64,000 nucleotides of DNA from Antedon mediterranea (lineage: Eukaryota > Echinodermata > Crinoidea > Comatulida > Antedonidae), in contig NC_092673.1 in assembly GCF_964355755.1 (NCBI RefSeq), positions 26,975,001 to 27,039,000 of the forward strand, in the 5' to 3' direction. Position 1 is the stretch's first letter, and every line of letters starts with the position of its first letter. The translations under genes were made by a program, and so were the position numbers. The notes beneath the pieces are model-generated. The model saw only the letters and a program-made list of their open reading frames with translations, was not told the origin of the DNA and did no database searches. Below, piece after piece: positions 11,826 through 22,058 of the stretch.

Positions 11826-14014
11826 CAGTGGCGTATCCAGTAGGGGGGCCGAGGGGCGATTTTTTTTTTCGTACATAAGTTGGGGACCCCTTCATGAAAC
11901 GTCACAAAATAAACATGAATAATTCATCAGTTAAATTTGTTGTTCCGTGTGCACCCAAGCGTATAGCAACAAGAAGTGATTACACAACTGCGATACGATA
12001 CTTTCTACAGTAGGCCTAGGATTATAAGTTAATTCACGTGATTGCCTTCGCGCACTCTTCTTTCACACACAAAATGTGTCGAATCGAGGCTATCGACAGC
12101 TAGGCAAGTACGGCAAGACATTAAACTAAGTAGTAATTCATTGGACATAGCCCAAAGAAAGCTTAGACCCACAAGAATAAAGAATGTGTATAATTTGTGT
12201 AGGCCTACTGTATTTTTTTAATTCTGCTATTTTATTATCAAACAATATGCATGTACTCAAAGGAACTTTAAAAATGCGCGTATATGAACACATGAGATGG
12301 GAAGATTTGACCCACGAGAATAAAAATGTATTTTTGTGTAATGTTTATTGTTTAATTTTGCTGACTTATTACTCGGATTGTGTCATACCAAAGATAGTGT
12401 AACTATCTTTGGTCATACCTAATACACACACACCCACACAGCTACTACTAGAATAGACATGGGTTTAGAGACTAATAATTAGGCCTAATAGTATTAATAG
12501 AAACTATAGTTTTAACACGTAATTCTTTAGTAAAAAATTATATTAAAAACACCATAAACTAAAGGCTGATTATTTCGACAATCCACACAAAACGCCGCTA
12601 TTCTTCTATGAAATCGCACGCCGCAACAACAGCGGAGATAGGCCTAGAATCGTACCGCACTTGTGTAATCACTTCTTGTTGCTATACGCTTGGGTGCACA
12701 CGGAACAAGACAATTTAACTGATGAATTATTCATGTTTATTTTGTGACGTTTCATGAGGGGGTCCCCAACTTATGTACGAAAAAAAAAATCCCCCCCCCC
12801 CTGATTTCGTTTCCGTCGGCACATCATCGCGGCCGTCGGCAAACAAAGGTGCCGGGGAAAAAAATAAACTATTTATTCTGACAATAATTGAACTGTAAAC
12901 ATAATTCTTTTGAGTGTTTGTTTATTTACATATCATATCATCATTGATCCCTTCATATCAACTATTTTTTATTTTCATTACATCTAACGAAACACGTAAA
13001 CAATGTGTAGCACGTACGTACGGCCGTACGCGGTAGATTGTTTACTCAAAAGTTTTTGACCTTTACCCTAAAACCTTGTTTTTGCATGCAGTTGAGCCTC
13101 TCATGACCTGGGATTTGTATGTCTTCCTACGCTAAGAGATTATATAGTTCCACATGCCATGTGCTTTTTTGTCTAAGATATATTTATTATAAGTGCCAAA
13201 AACCCGGGTTTTTTTTCGATATGAGGCCTTTATTATTCAAAATTTTTAAAGAAAAAGCACATATACCATAAAAAATATCCATGTATTTCATTTTTGAAAC
13301 AGAATATTCCGTGAGGCTCAACTACAAAACCACCATTTTGTGATATGTGATATGATGTCATCATAAGCCAACCAAAGCTGAGCTTTCTCGCGATTGGCAT
13401 TGCTCACGGTTGAATGATTTAGGATTCTAGCTGATTTGATTGGTGGATGCGAATCACCCGCAGCGGAATGTTTTCTCTCGCGCGTGTACCATGAATCTCT
13501 CTGATCGTTACTACACAATGTTGAACAATGAATTTGTCCGAATTCCGTTAAGTAAACAACTTTATATATTTTATAAGCATTTAATAACATGTTTTATTGA
13601 TATTTCCAATGGTGATATATAAAATAAATTACTAAAAAACGTAATTATATGTAATTATTTTAACCAAAAATGGCGTAGTTAATAGAATTGTTGACTGAGG
13701 CCGCAAATTGTTTTACTTCTTTCGTGGCTAAAAACGATCATTTTCGGCGATGTTTTAGACCCTATATTTCGAAAACTACAAATCAAATTTTCCTACTTCT
13801 TTCTTTATTGTAATATGAATACAACATACTAACAGATAATGTTGGTTTGGTTTTAATTTTGCATCGTTATCCCATATAAGACAATATGACTATGTAATCC
13901 TAGAACATTGATCAGAGACGTCGTGTATGTACAGATAATGACACCAATTTTGTCGGCAAATTGGCAATTCCCGCCCCCCCCCCCCTCAACTTCAAAATCC
14001 TGGATACGCCACTG
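11826..14014. mobile_element. 2.2-kb hAT-like non-autonomous element
   Basis: Perfect 15-bp termini CAGTGGCGTATCCAG and complement. Flanking octamers TGCCCTAG and CGCCCTAG agree in seven of eight bases, fitting an 8-bp hAT target duplication. An internal fold-back pairs about 11869-12010 with 12650-12785. I see no transposase; 12790-14000 is non-coding to my reading. Confidence 0.65.
11869..12785. repeat. Long internal inverted repeat with about 135-bp arms
   Basis: Left arm 11869-12010 (CGTACATAAGTTGGGGACC to TTACACAACTGCG) is repeated in reverse at 12650-12785 with few mismatches, separated by about 640 bp. It may be an older MITE or a duplicated terminus that became inverted inside the larger element. 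Confidence 0.7.
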
Positions 14015-14019
14015 CGCCC

Positions 14020-14530
14020 TAGTACACCGGTTTAGTGTCGGTACTAGGTATAGAATGTGTCACAGAGGAATATGATTAAATGGTGTAAAGTCTGAGCGAA
14101 TTCCTCGTGTTTTCTTGGCGTTTAACACCTTTCTCATTATGACGCGAAAGAAAGCACATATCTTTCTTTGCAAAAGGATTCCTTAAGCCTAATACACCGT
14201 TTTGCAATGTTTAGTGTCGGTACTAGGTATAGAATGTGTCACAGAGGAATATGGTTAATAAGGGGTGGAGTCTGAGCGAAGTCATCGTGTTTTTTTTTTT
14301 TTTTTGCCGTTTTTCCATCTTAATATCTATAAACTACTGTGTTGACGGCGAAAGGAGGCACACAATATCTATCTTTGCAAAAGGATTCCTTAACCCTGGT
14401 ACACCGTTTTGCAAGGTTTAGTAGGCCAGAACTTTTTCACAGGTGAATCGAAGCAAATTTGCCGTTTTCCATATTGTAACACCAGCAGTCGTTAGTTTTT
14501 GACGCGAAAAGAACACGATCTTTCATTGAA
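14020..14530. repeat. About 180-bp unit, two full copies and a partial third
   Basis: AGTGTCGGTACTAGGTATAG recurs at about 14033 and 14212, and the GGTACACCGTTTTGCAAGG start recurs at 14395. The block adjoins the right end of the hAT-like element. Confidence 0.75.
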
Positions 14531-16509
14531 AAAGTTATCAGTTATGTTTGAGGGCAGTAGATTGCATTTTTGTTTCGTCAGAACATAGAGAAACGTAAGT
14601 ATAATATTTAGTTTTTACAGCCCATTAGTTTCCGTCCGTCTGTCTGTATGTCTCCCTCCCTCCCCCATGTCATTGGTGGCTGTTTTTGCACTTTTCTACT
14701 AAATGTATTTTAACCACAGTGCTAAAAAAGGAGGTAAGGGAATTTCACCGACGAATACAATCCAATTTCTTTATTAAAGAACTCAATACGGTGATGTAGA
14801 CTTGTCTTCATTGTTGGTTTTTTTTAAATTTATTTGTTTTTATTTCGATTTTTGTCTGAAATCCAAGCTCAAGTAGTATACGTATGAACGTATGAAACGC
14901 CATATGTGTCTTTTTAAAACAAAACTCCGTCTGGAGCCCAGACTAACGGTGATGGTGCAATCAGTTACAGAATAGTTTTGGGGAATTCCACCGATGAATG
15001 CTAAACTTCCCAGGAAATATTAATTCATATTACAGTAATGAAGATAAAACTATTAAGCACATGAATGTTTATTGCTGGCAATGATTTGATCGAAGTGGCT
15101 AAGCAAATACAAAAACACACACACCTTAACACACACAACAAACCCTGTATTTGAAATACATTAAATAAACGGGGAAACTAGTATAAACAATAATAGTAAT
15201 TCAATTTTAGCACTACCAACCAAACATTTTTAATGCATAGCACTTTTATGGGCCTACATAAAATGAAAGTACAATATTTTTTCAAGAAACATTATAGGTC
15301 TTTTTCTCGGAATGGAAGACTTAACAATGCTGTGCAGGGAAGCGTAACCAACAAAAATAACATCGTTTTCAGGGGTATTGTATTGTATGCTAACTCATAA
15401 TATCACCTACTAAATTGTATGGCCTATGACTTATTTATGGTACATTGAAAATATTTCCTGTTTACATGGCAAACATCACATAGGTTTTGCATCAAACTTA
15501 TTGAATACAACCAAATGTTGTAAAGCAAAGTAAAAATGTCATATAATAGAATACAATTTAAAACAAATTACAAAACCATCATCTAAACATTATCTACGTA
15601 TGTACATGTTAATATTACTTGCAACTGTTTGATAATATATGATTTTACCAGGCACCTATACTACTGGTAATTCAAAGTTCCTCATCAAATACACCAGCTG
15701 GAAGTACATGTAGTATAATGTTATGTTTGATGGCAAAAAGTATTTTCTTTTTTATTTGGAATATTAGAGTAATATAAAGTGGTTTACAAATTAAATAAAC
15801 CTTCCATTCACGATGTCAAATTGTAATACTGCTATATACATAGTAGTAATTACTGTTCAGCTTTTAAATGATTTGTTAGTTATCACATAATCAAGATTTA
15901 CAGTTTTAATAAATAATATTAAATTAATTTTACATTGACTGCACACACACAGAGAACTATTAAATACTTAATAATTAATACGTTAAGAGAATTGTAAGAA
16001 AAAAATAAATGAAAACCTGATCTACAGTATTTTTACAGATATAGAAACGCCTTCAAACTAAATAATATAGCAAACTCAGAAGATAAAATACTGTATAAAA
16101 TAATGTATAATAATGTATAAACATAGCATATATACAGAAACATATTTAATGGAATCTATATTCAAAAAATTATTCTTTACTCCATGATTCCAGTCACACT
16201 GGGATAAAACATTAATAATGATAATTGTGTTTTACACTTCAAAATAAAATAATGAACATTAATACTACATGATTAAATTGATTGATTAACACAATGTAAA
16301 AAGCAAAGAGAAATGTTGTCTTTTGGCATTTTAAGATATATAGTATATATAAAAATTTGTAGAAAAAAAGAAATATATTACAAAATATGTGATATTAGCA
16401 CCAATGACTTAAACATACATCTTTTTCTGTGTTTTTATACACATGATCTAACTTAAAGTAACTCGCTAATTACATGATATTGTTACATCAATACTACTTA
16501 TGTTACAAT
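14531..16509. other. Non-coding, strongly AT-rich
   Basis: No open frame of note. A short tandem CGTATGAACGTATGAAACGCC lies near 14880. Confidence 0.5.
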
Positions 16510-16920
16510 TTACATAATAAGCTTTAGGCCTACTTGCTAAACAAATAAGCTTGACTCATTTCAACAAACAAGTTTGAACTGTTTAAGCAGAAACAATAAG
16601 CTTTAATTTTTAAACAAATAAGCTTTAATTTTTAAACAAATAAGCTCAATCAGTTTAAACAAGTTGTAAGCTTGACCCGTTTAAACAAATAAGCTTGACC
16701 CGTTTAAACAACTTGTAAGCCTGACCCGTTCAAACAAAAAGCTTGACCCATTTAAACAAGTTGTAAGCTTGACAGGTTTCAACAAGTAAGCTTGACCTTT
16801 TCAAAAATAAGCTTGACCAGTTTAAAAAAGTTGTAAGCTTGAACCGTTTAAACAAACAAGCCTACCTGTTTAAACAAGTAAACTTAACCTGTTAAAGAAG
16901 TTGTAAGCTTTAACAGGCAT
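16510..16920. repeat. Degenerate 24-34 bp tandem repeat
   Basis: Repeated AAGCTTGACCCGTTTAAACA variants with variable spacing, in the 3' flank of the minus-strand gene. The unit includes HindIII-like AAGCTT. Confidence 0.85.
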
Positions 16921-17129
16921 GGTTGCCCTTATTGGGAATGTTAGGCTAGCTGTCATTTCCGAAGAACTATTATAAAACCTATGAAAAGTTCTTGTCAAAA
17001 GTCTTGAAAAGTTAAATGTGAATTTATATTCTATTCTAGTGACTGTACATAATACATTTATATATAAAATGTTTTGTTACATTAAAAAAAAAATTTCTCC
17101 AGCTTAAAATATTAATACTACAGGTAAAA

Positions 17130-17135
17130 TTTATT
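17130..17135 (-). terminator. Candidate polyadenylation signal of the STAND-like gene
   Basis: TTTATT on the plus strand gives AATAAA on the minus strand, about 235 bp past the stop codon. It is the plausible canonical signal in this AT-rich stretch, but chance occurrence is possible. Confidence 0.35.
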
Positions 17136-17368
17136 TGTTAATCGTAATCTATTTAAATTACTGTATGTGGGAATGTAACGGTTTGAGGCTTGCATGTTTT
17201 ATATGAAGTGTAACATTTCAATCTAGGGTTTGCTAAGCTTACCCAAACCCTTTTGAAATAAATAAGTTAATTGATGCTATGCAGAAGAAACAGATACCAT
17301 TACCAGAGTCTATGATATACTAACTTAAGTTGTTTTTTCTCTTAGTCTTGTCTTGCTAGTGTTTGGAT

Positions 17369-19378
17369 TTAAAGGTATTCAAACGATTTGCCGCCAGGAA
17401 CAATTCTTCCAGCATATTCAGCAGTTGCCTGCTCATGCAGGCTAATGTGTGAAAAATCAAACACTGATGGTTCTTCATTAGAAGCATTGTGGCGTCCACT
17501 TGGCTGCTCATGGTTGTTATTCATTGACAAATCGAACACTGATGGTTCTTCATTAGAAACATTGTGGCGTCCACTTGGCTGCTCATGGTTGTTATTCATT
17601 GACAAATCGAACACTGATGGTTCTTTATTAGAAACATTGTGGCGTCCACTTGGCTGCTCATGGTTGTTATTCATTGACAAATCAAACACTGATGGTTCTT
17701 CATTAGAAGCATTGTGGCGTCCACTTGGCTGCTCATGGTTGTTATTCATTGACAAATCGAACACTGATGGTTCTTTATTAGAAACATTGTGGCGTCCACT
17801 TGGCTGCTCATGGTTGTTATTCATTGACAAATCAAACACTGATGGTTCTTCATTAGAAGCATTGTGGCGTCCACTTGGCTGCTCATGGTTGTTATTCATT
17901 GACAAATCAAACACTGATGGTTCTTCATTAGTACCGTTGTGTCCAGTTGGCTGCTCATGGTTATTATTCTCTAATGACTCAAAATCTGCCATTGTCATCA
18001 AAGGTGATGGTTCAGGATTAGAACGACCATCACCATAATAGATGGTTTTTGCATTAAACGCACGCTCTCTAAATCTTTTTACTTCGTTTTTAGAATTAAG
18101 TGTTGCAGATTTCACAAACTTTTCAGCAGTGTGGATGAGTTTTTCGCAGTCTTTGTCAACTTGAGTTTCACTATGCTCAGTACTATCAAATAATTTCATT
18201 TGGTCCCATAATTCTTTAAGTTGGGGTTCATCTTGTTTCCAACACCTTTTAAAGTCATTGTCGTCTTCTTCTGCATAGCTTTCCAAAGATTCGTAAACAA
18301 GCTTGTCGATTTGAATGACAAAAGGAGTTTTGAATTTTGTTAACTGGTTGACATTTAATGAATTAACAAGAAAGGGTAGCATTGTACAACTGTCTTGATG
18401 TTGGTTTAACAGTAAATTGCGTCTTAAAGGGTGTACAACTTCTAGTTTGAAGTCTGCAGTAGGGATATCTAACTTGGTTACTGTCATCATCTCTTGAATA
18501 GTTACTTTTTTCCTTTCAGGAAGATCAGCAAAACGATCAACATACTTCTTCATCCTAGGAGATAATTTATCCACCATGTATTCCAGCTTGGAATCCAGTT
18601 GATCTGTTTGGGAAGCTGCCTCATTACTAAGTGTAAGAAGAGGCTTCTTTATTAGAAGCTCTGTCAATTCCTTCGCAGTGAAACCGTCGACCAAGCCATC
18701 TGCAAGAACCATAATAAGAAATGGCCAACATTCTACTAGTTCGGCAAGCTTTTTCAACTCTTCATCTGTTGCTGTTACCTCGGGAGCATCTGTACAGTTA
18801 TACTTAAAAATGTCTATTTGCTGTCTGAAAAACTGGACAGAAAATGTGTCCAGCGGCTTACAACAATGTGTCAATGCAGTATGGTAGAGTGTGTATTGAA
18901 ACTGACTTGTAAAAATCACAAACAGATTTTGGCATTGTTCAGTCCAATCCTTCAAAGTTTTTAAAAACAAGTCAATGCCAAACAAATCAACATCATCAAA
19001 AACACATACAAAATATTTGTCACGTTGACTTCTTAAAAACTGATGAAACCATTTTACTGGTTTGTCAGTAAACTGCCCACTTCCTTCCAATTGTTCAAGA
19101 ACCGACCTATTCATAGTTTTTTTAATGTTTTCATTCATTTCCTCTGCACACTCCATTTCAAACGGCAGGTCTACTCGAAAGCAGTAAGATTTCTTATAAG
19201 ATTTAGCACTTAATGCTACTTTCCGGGCCAACTCCCTTCCTTGTCTGTATTTCCCACTGAATGGTCCTCCACAGATTTGAACAATACGCATTCTATTACA
19301 TTTACTATGGAGATTTTTTATTTGATCTGAAGAATCAAAAAAGGCATCATGGTCATCTTTGTTCATATGGTCTTCCAT
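17369..19378 (-). CDS. NB-ARC/STAND-like P-loop NTPase with seven C-terminal 25-residue repeats
   Basis: A single large exon encodes 669 residues. Residues 31-45 (RIVQICGGPFSGKYR) look like a Walker A loop, but the usual Thr/Ser after GK is Tyr44. Residues 122-131 (YFVCVFDDVD) form a Walker B strand, and LFVIFTSQ at about 152-159 is placed like sensor 1. CWPFLIMVLADGL recalls the GLPLAL motif of NB-ARC proteins. A predicted helical middle follows, then seven repeats from about residue 471 to 645 with a core of HEQPSGRHN and EPSVFDLSM. No death, CARD or TIR domain is visible at the short N-terminus. STAND proteins are nucleotide-switched signalling scaffolds, often in innate immunity or apoptosis; this role is inference. 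The ATG follows an acceptor-like CTTTCTTCCAG, so an upstream exon is likely (see 20826-20830). Confidence 0.72.
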   Translation of the reverse strand: MEDHMNKDDHDAFFDSSDQIKNLHSKCNRMRIVQICGGPFSGKYRQGRELARKVALSAKSYKKSYCFRVDLPFEMECAEEMNENIKKTMNRSVLEQLEGSGQFTDKPVKWFHQFLRSQRDKYFVCVFDDVDLFGIDLFLKTLKDWTEQCQNLFVIFTSQFQYTLYHTALTHCCKPLDTFSVQFFRQQIDIFKYNCTDAPEVTATDEELKKLAELVECWPFLIMVLADGLVDGFTAKELTELLIKKPLLTLSNEAASQTDQLDSKLEYMVDKLSPRMKKYVDRFADLPERKKVTIQEMMTVTKLDIPTADFKLEVVHPLRRNLLLNQHQDSCTMLPFLVNSLNVNQLTKFKTPFVIQIDKLVYESLESYAEEDDNDFKRCWKQDEPQLKELWDQMKLFDSTEHSETQVDKDCEKLIHTAEKFVKSATLNSKNEVKRFRERAFNAKTIYYGDGRSNPEPSPLMTMADFESLENNNHEQPTGHNGTNEEPSVFDLSMNNNHEQPSGRHNASNEEPSVFDLSMNNNHEQPSGRHNVSNKEPSVFDLSMNNNHEQPSGRHNASNEEPSVFDLSMNNNHEQPSGRHNVSNKEPSVFDLSMNNNHEQPSGRHNVSNEEPSVFDLSMNNNHEQPSGRHNASNEEPSVFDFSHISLHEQATAEYAGRIVPGGKSFEYL
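17440..17970. repeat. 75-bp coding minisatellite inside the STAND-like gene
   Basis: Seven units, exactly 75 bp apart except the first protein unit (72 bp), encode the 25-residue repeats. Alternation of GCATTGTGG/ACATTGTGG and TCTTCATTAG/TCTTTATTAG variants among units suggests duplication of two-unit blocks. Confidence 0.95.
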
Positions 19379-19379
19379 C

Positions 19380-20825
19380 CTGGAAGAAAGAAATTAAGTA
19401 TTAATATTGAGTTTTAAATGTTAGGTTTATAACGCATTACATAATAAGACATTATGCTACAAAATAACCCCTCTCTATTATTATAATGAATTTAACTGTT
19501 AGGTTAGGAAATTATATTTAATTATATGTATGAAATAGTATGATGTAATGCAGAACAAACAAGAAAGAAGGGCACTCTGAGAGTGCATACCTCCATCAGA
19601 GTATAATTCCCCTACATATGATTTCCCCCGAAATTTTTTTTATTTTTGTGTCTTAGTGCAGAGTGTGATTAGGCTAATTGCATTACAACCTTGTGAATGC
19701 GAGTTAGTGTTGTAATGGTTATATATCCAGGTTTTTATACAGTTGAGATCTCTGGTTCAATTCCTGCTGAGAAACCTTTTTTTTCATCATCTTTATTATT
19801 TTTTTTTGGTTATTATTATTATTGTTATTTTTTATTCTTAATAATATTTTTTTTTTACTATGAACCTAATGTTACAATAAGATGCTCAGTAACAGCTCTC
19901 CGGCTTTTGAAAATTGTCTGCTATCTTTAAACACTATAGCAGGTCTGAAAATAATAATAAAATGTGGTCCAGATTTGGGATCCTGGTCCGGGTTTAAAGA
20001 AGTGATACATCTAATCTGTCACTTATGCATATAATGTAAGTCAATATGTACCTGAGGTAGTTTTATTTATTTATTTTTTTCATATAAAGTTTTTAACTCT
20101 GCAACTTTTTATTACGGTTAATTTGTTACATTGATATTACTCATATCTAGGCTACTCAATTCATTATGTATTTTTCCCAAAAGGTCAAATTCCATTTAAA
20201 AAATCTAAAAATAGATTTAGATTTTCCCCATCATACTAAAATCAAACAACCAATCAAATTAGACATTGCGATTGCATCATCCAATGATTAGGTAGTTTAT
20301 TTACCTAAATGCATACTTATAACAACTCCCTGCTTATAGTAACAATAACCACAGCCATAAAATTGTTATAATAATTGTAATAAAGTTATTATTTTTATAT
20401 TACTTAATAATTTGCATTGTATAATAATTATGAACAAAAGTGAAAAAACAAAGGGTCTGATTTTAACCTAATTTTCAAAACATTGCTAATATTACACATA
20501 GTACACAAAACAAACAAAAACTGTTTAAATATTCTAAAATTATTCTAAAATTAAAAATAAAATAAATAAGTAATAAATTAAATTCTTTGTTTCCACTGGA
20601 CCAGTCATTCAAAATTCAACCAATAAATAAACGAAAGGTATCACAAAAAATAGCTGGAATTAATTCAACAAAATAATATAACAATAACTTTAACAAACAC
20701 AAGTTTGCATAGATAATCAACATTAATTGATAAACAAGCCCATGATAATAACATACTTAATCATTGACAGTATTTAATAGTAATTGGTAATATAAATATA
20801 TACCTAAAGTGCAAAATATTGTTAC
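19380..20825 (-). other. Inferred intron of the STAND-like gene
   Basis: Bounded on the minus strand by a GTAAC donor and a TTTCTTCCAG acceptor. Interior is AT-rich. A tRNA-like B-box GGTTCAATTCC occurs at 19754 (plus strand), followed by a T run near 19777. Confidence 0.4.
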
Positions 20826-20830
20826 CTCAT
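20826..20830 (-). CDS. Possible first coding exon (ATGAG) of the STAND-like gene
   Basis: On the minus strand an ATG with A at -3 is followed by AG and a GTAAC donor at 20825. Joined to the acceptor just before 19379 it gives ATG AGG ATG GAA, in frame with the large exon, adding Met-Arg and defining a 1446-bp intron (19380-20825). The upstream exon could equally be 5' UTR, with translation starting at 19378. This is inferred from splice motifs only. Confidence 0.4.
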
Positions 20831-21449
20831 TTTGATCTCTGGACCTCACTCAGTGAGACTGATCTCAATACTAAATTTCAACTAAGATGACGTCTAAGAT
20901 CATGCTCAGATTGGTAGCTACACGTAGCATAAATCGCAGCAGAAGAACAGAAGATATTGATACTATAAATAGTAGTGTTGGAAAATCCTAGAATAGAAAC
21001 AACATTATATACAGTATATGCTGAACCAAACAGGTGGTGGTTTTGGCATGGTAGATGCCCATCTTTTTGTTCCTATATTCTAGACAATTCATTTGTTGTT
21101 TTTCTTGCAGGAGGTGGAACTCTACTACTAACCCTTACTACTACTATACCTGTCCTCAGCGGGAGGCCTACACCCAGCGTGCATCCCCTCAGCTAACGCA
21201 CTTGCAGCTTCATTTTACCTATCTCTATGATTTTGCAGATGATACAGTAGTACTAAGTAGGCCTACTACTAGCTAGCCTAAATCATCATGAGTAGATGTT
21301 CTTGATTATTACCTTAAATCAAACGAAACTCTACTAAAAACACAATCATCTGGACAAATTGACGACCAAACAAAAACAAACAAACATATGTATAATAACA
21401 AGCCGTCTCCCGTATATAAACGTTTTGATTTCAGATCTGTGTGTTATTG

Positions 21450-21560
21450 TGTGTGGTGGAAAGAGTGAAGAGGGGAGTGGAGGGGGATTTCCCTTTTTTG
21501 TTGTTTCTCTCGTGACATCACATACCACGTGTCTTTTCTTGATGTTCATACTCTAGCGCC
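21450..21560. promoter_or_regulatory. Candidate shared upstream region with kappaB-like and E-box sites
   Basis: Between the head-to-head STAND-like and COLGALT genes, GGGGATTTCC at 21483-21492 matches the consensus kappaB pattern exactly, and CACGTG at 21526-21531 is an E-box. A purine-rich G tract surrounds the first site and a second lies at 21700-21755. No TATA box is evident. Function is inferred from motif match only. Confidence 0.3.
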
Positions 21561-21852
21561 CTCTCTCCAAACAACTACTACTCTCTGTACTGCTGTGTCT
21601 ATACAATTACAAGATTCATTTTATATTTAAAACCTCTAATTATTTCTTTTAAATAATGATAAATCCTGTTGAAATATTATATATATATACGTATTTGACT
21701 TGTAGGGGTGGGGAAGAGGGGGAGGCCCAGGGGAGAGAGATAGTAGAGAGGTGAATGTGAAAGAAAGGAATAAATTAAAAGCCGGCCACGACGAATGCAA
21801 CGCTTCACTGCACTTTACCACTTGCGCACATTGGAGACGGTGTTGAACGAAG

Positions 21853-22058
21853 ATGTTTCGTGTTCTTTATGTGGTCTTTATTTTTCTTATTTTTCAAAGT
21901 GATATTTTAATCAAAAGTGCTGAACTGCCTGATCCAACAGAAGTACTATGGCCAACAATATTTATACCAATACTTGTCCGTAATAAAGCACACACTTTGC
22001 CAACGTTTTTCGGGTGTTTAGAAAACCAAGACTATCCGAAGGATCGAATTTCGATATG
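21853..22058 (+). CDS. COLGALT: COLGALT exon 1 (start codon, signal peptide)
   Basis: Starts with ATG after a C/G-rich leader and encodes a strongly hydrophobic N-terminus (Phe/Leu/Ile/Val-rich through about residue 20, then KSAELPDP), which reads as a cleavable signal peptide for ER entry. The remainder matches the family's opening strand and the helix with HTLPTFFG. It ends in a GTAAGT donor at phase 2: the split codon TG|G restores the conserved Trp before IRSDHN. Confidence 0.9.
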
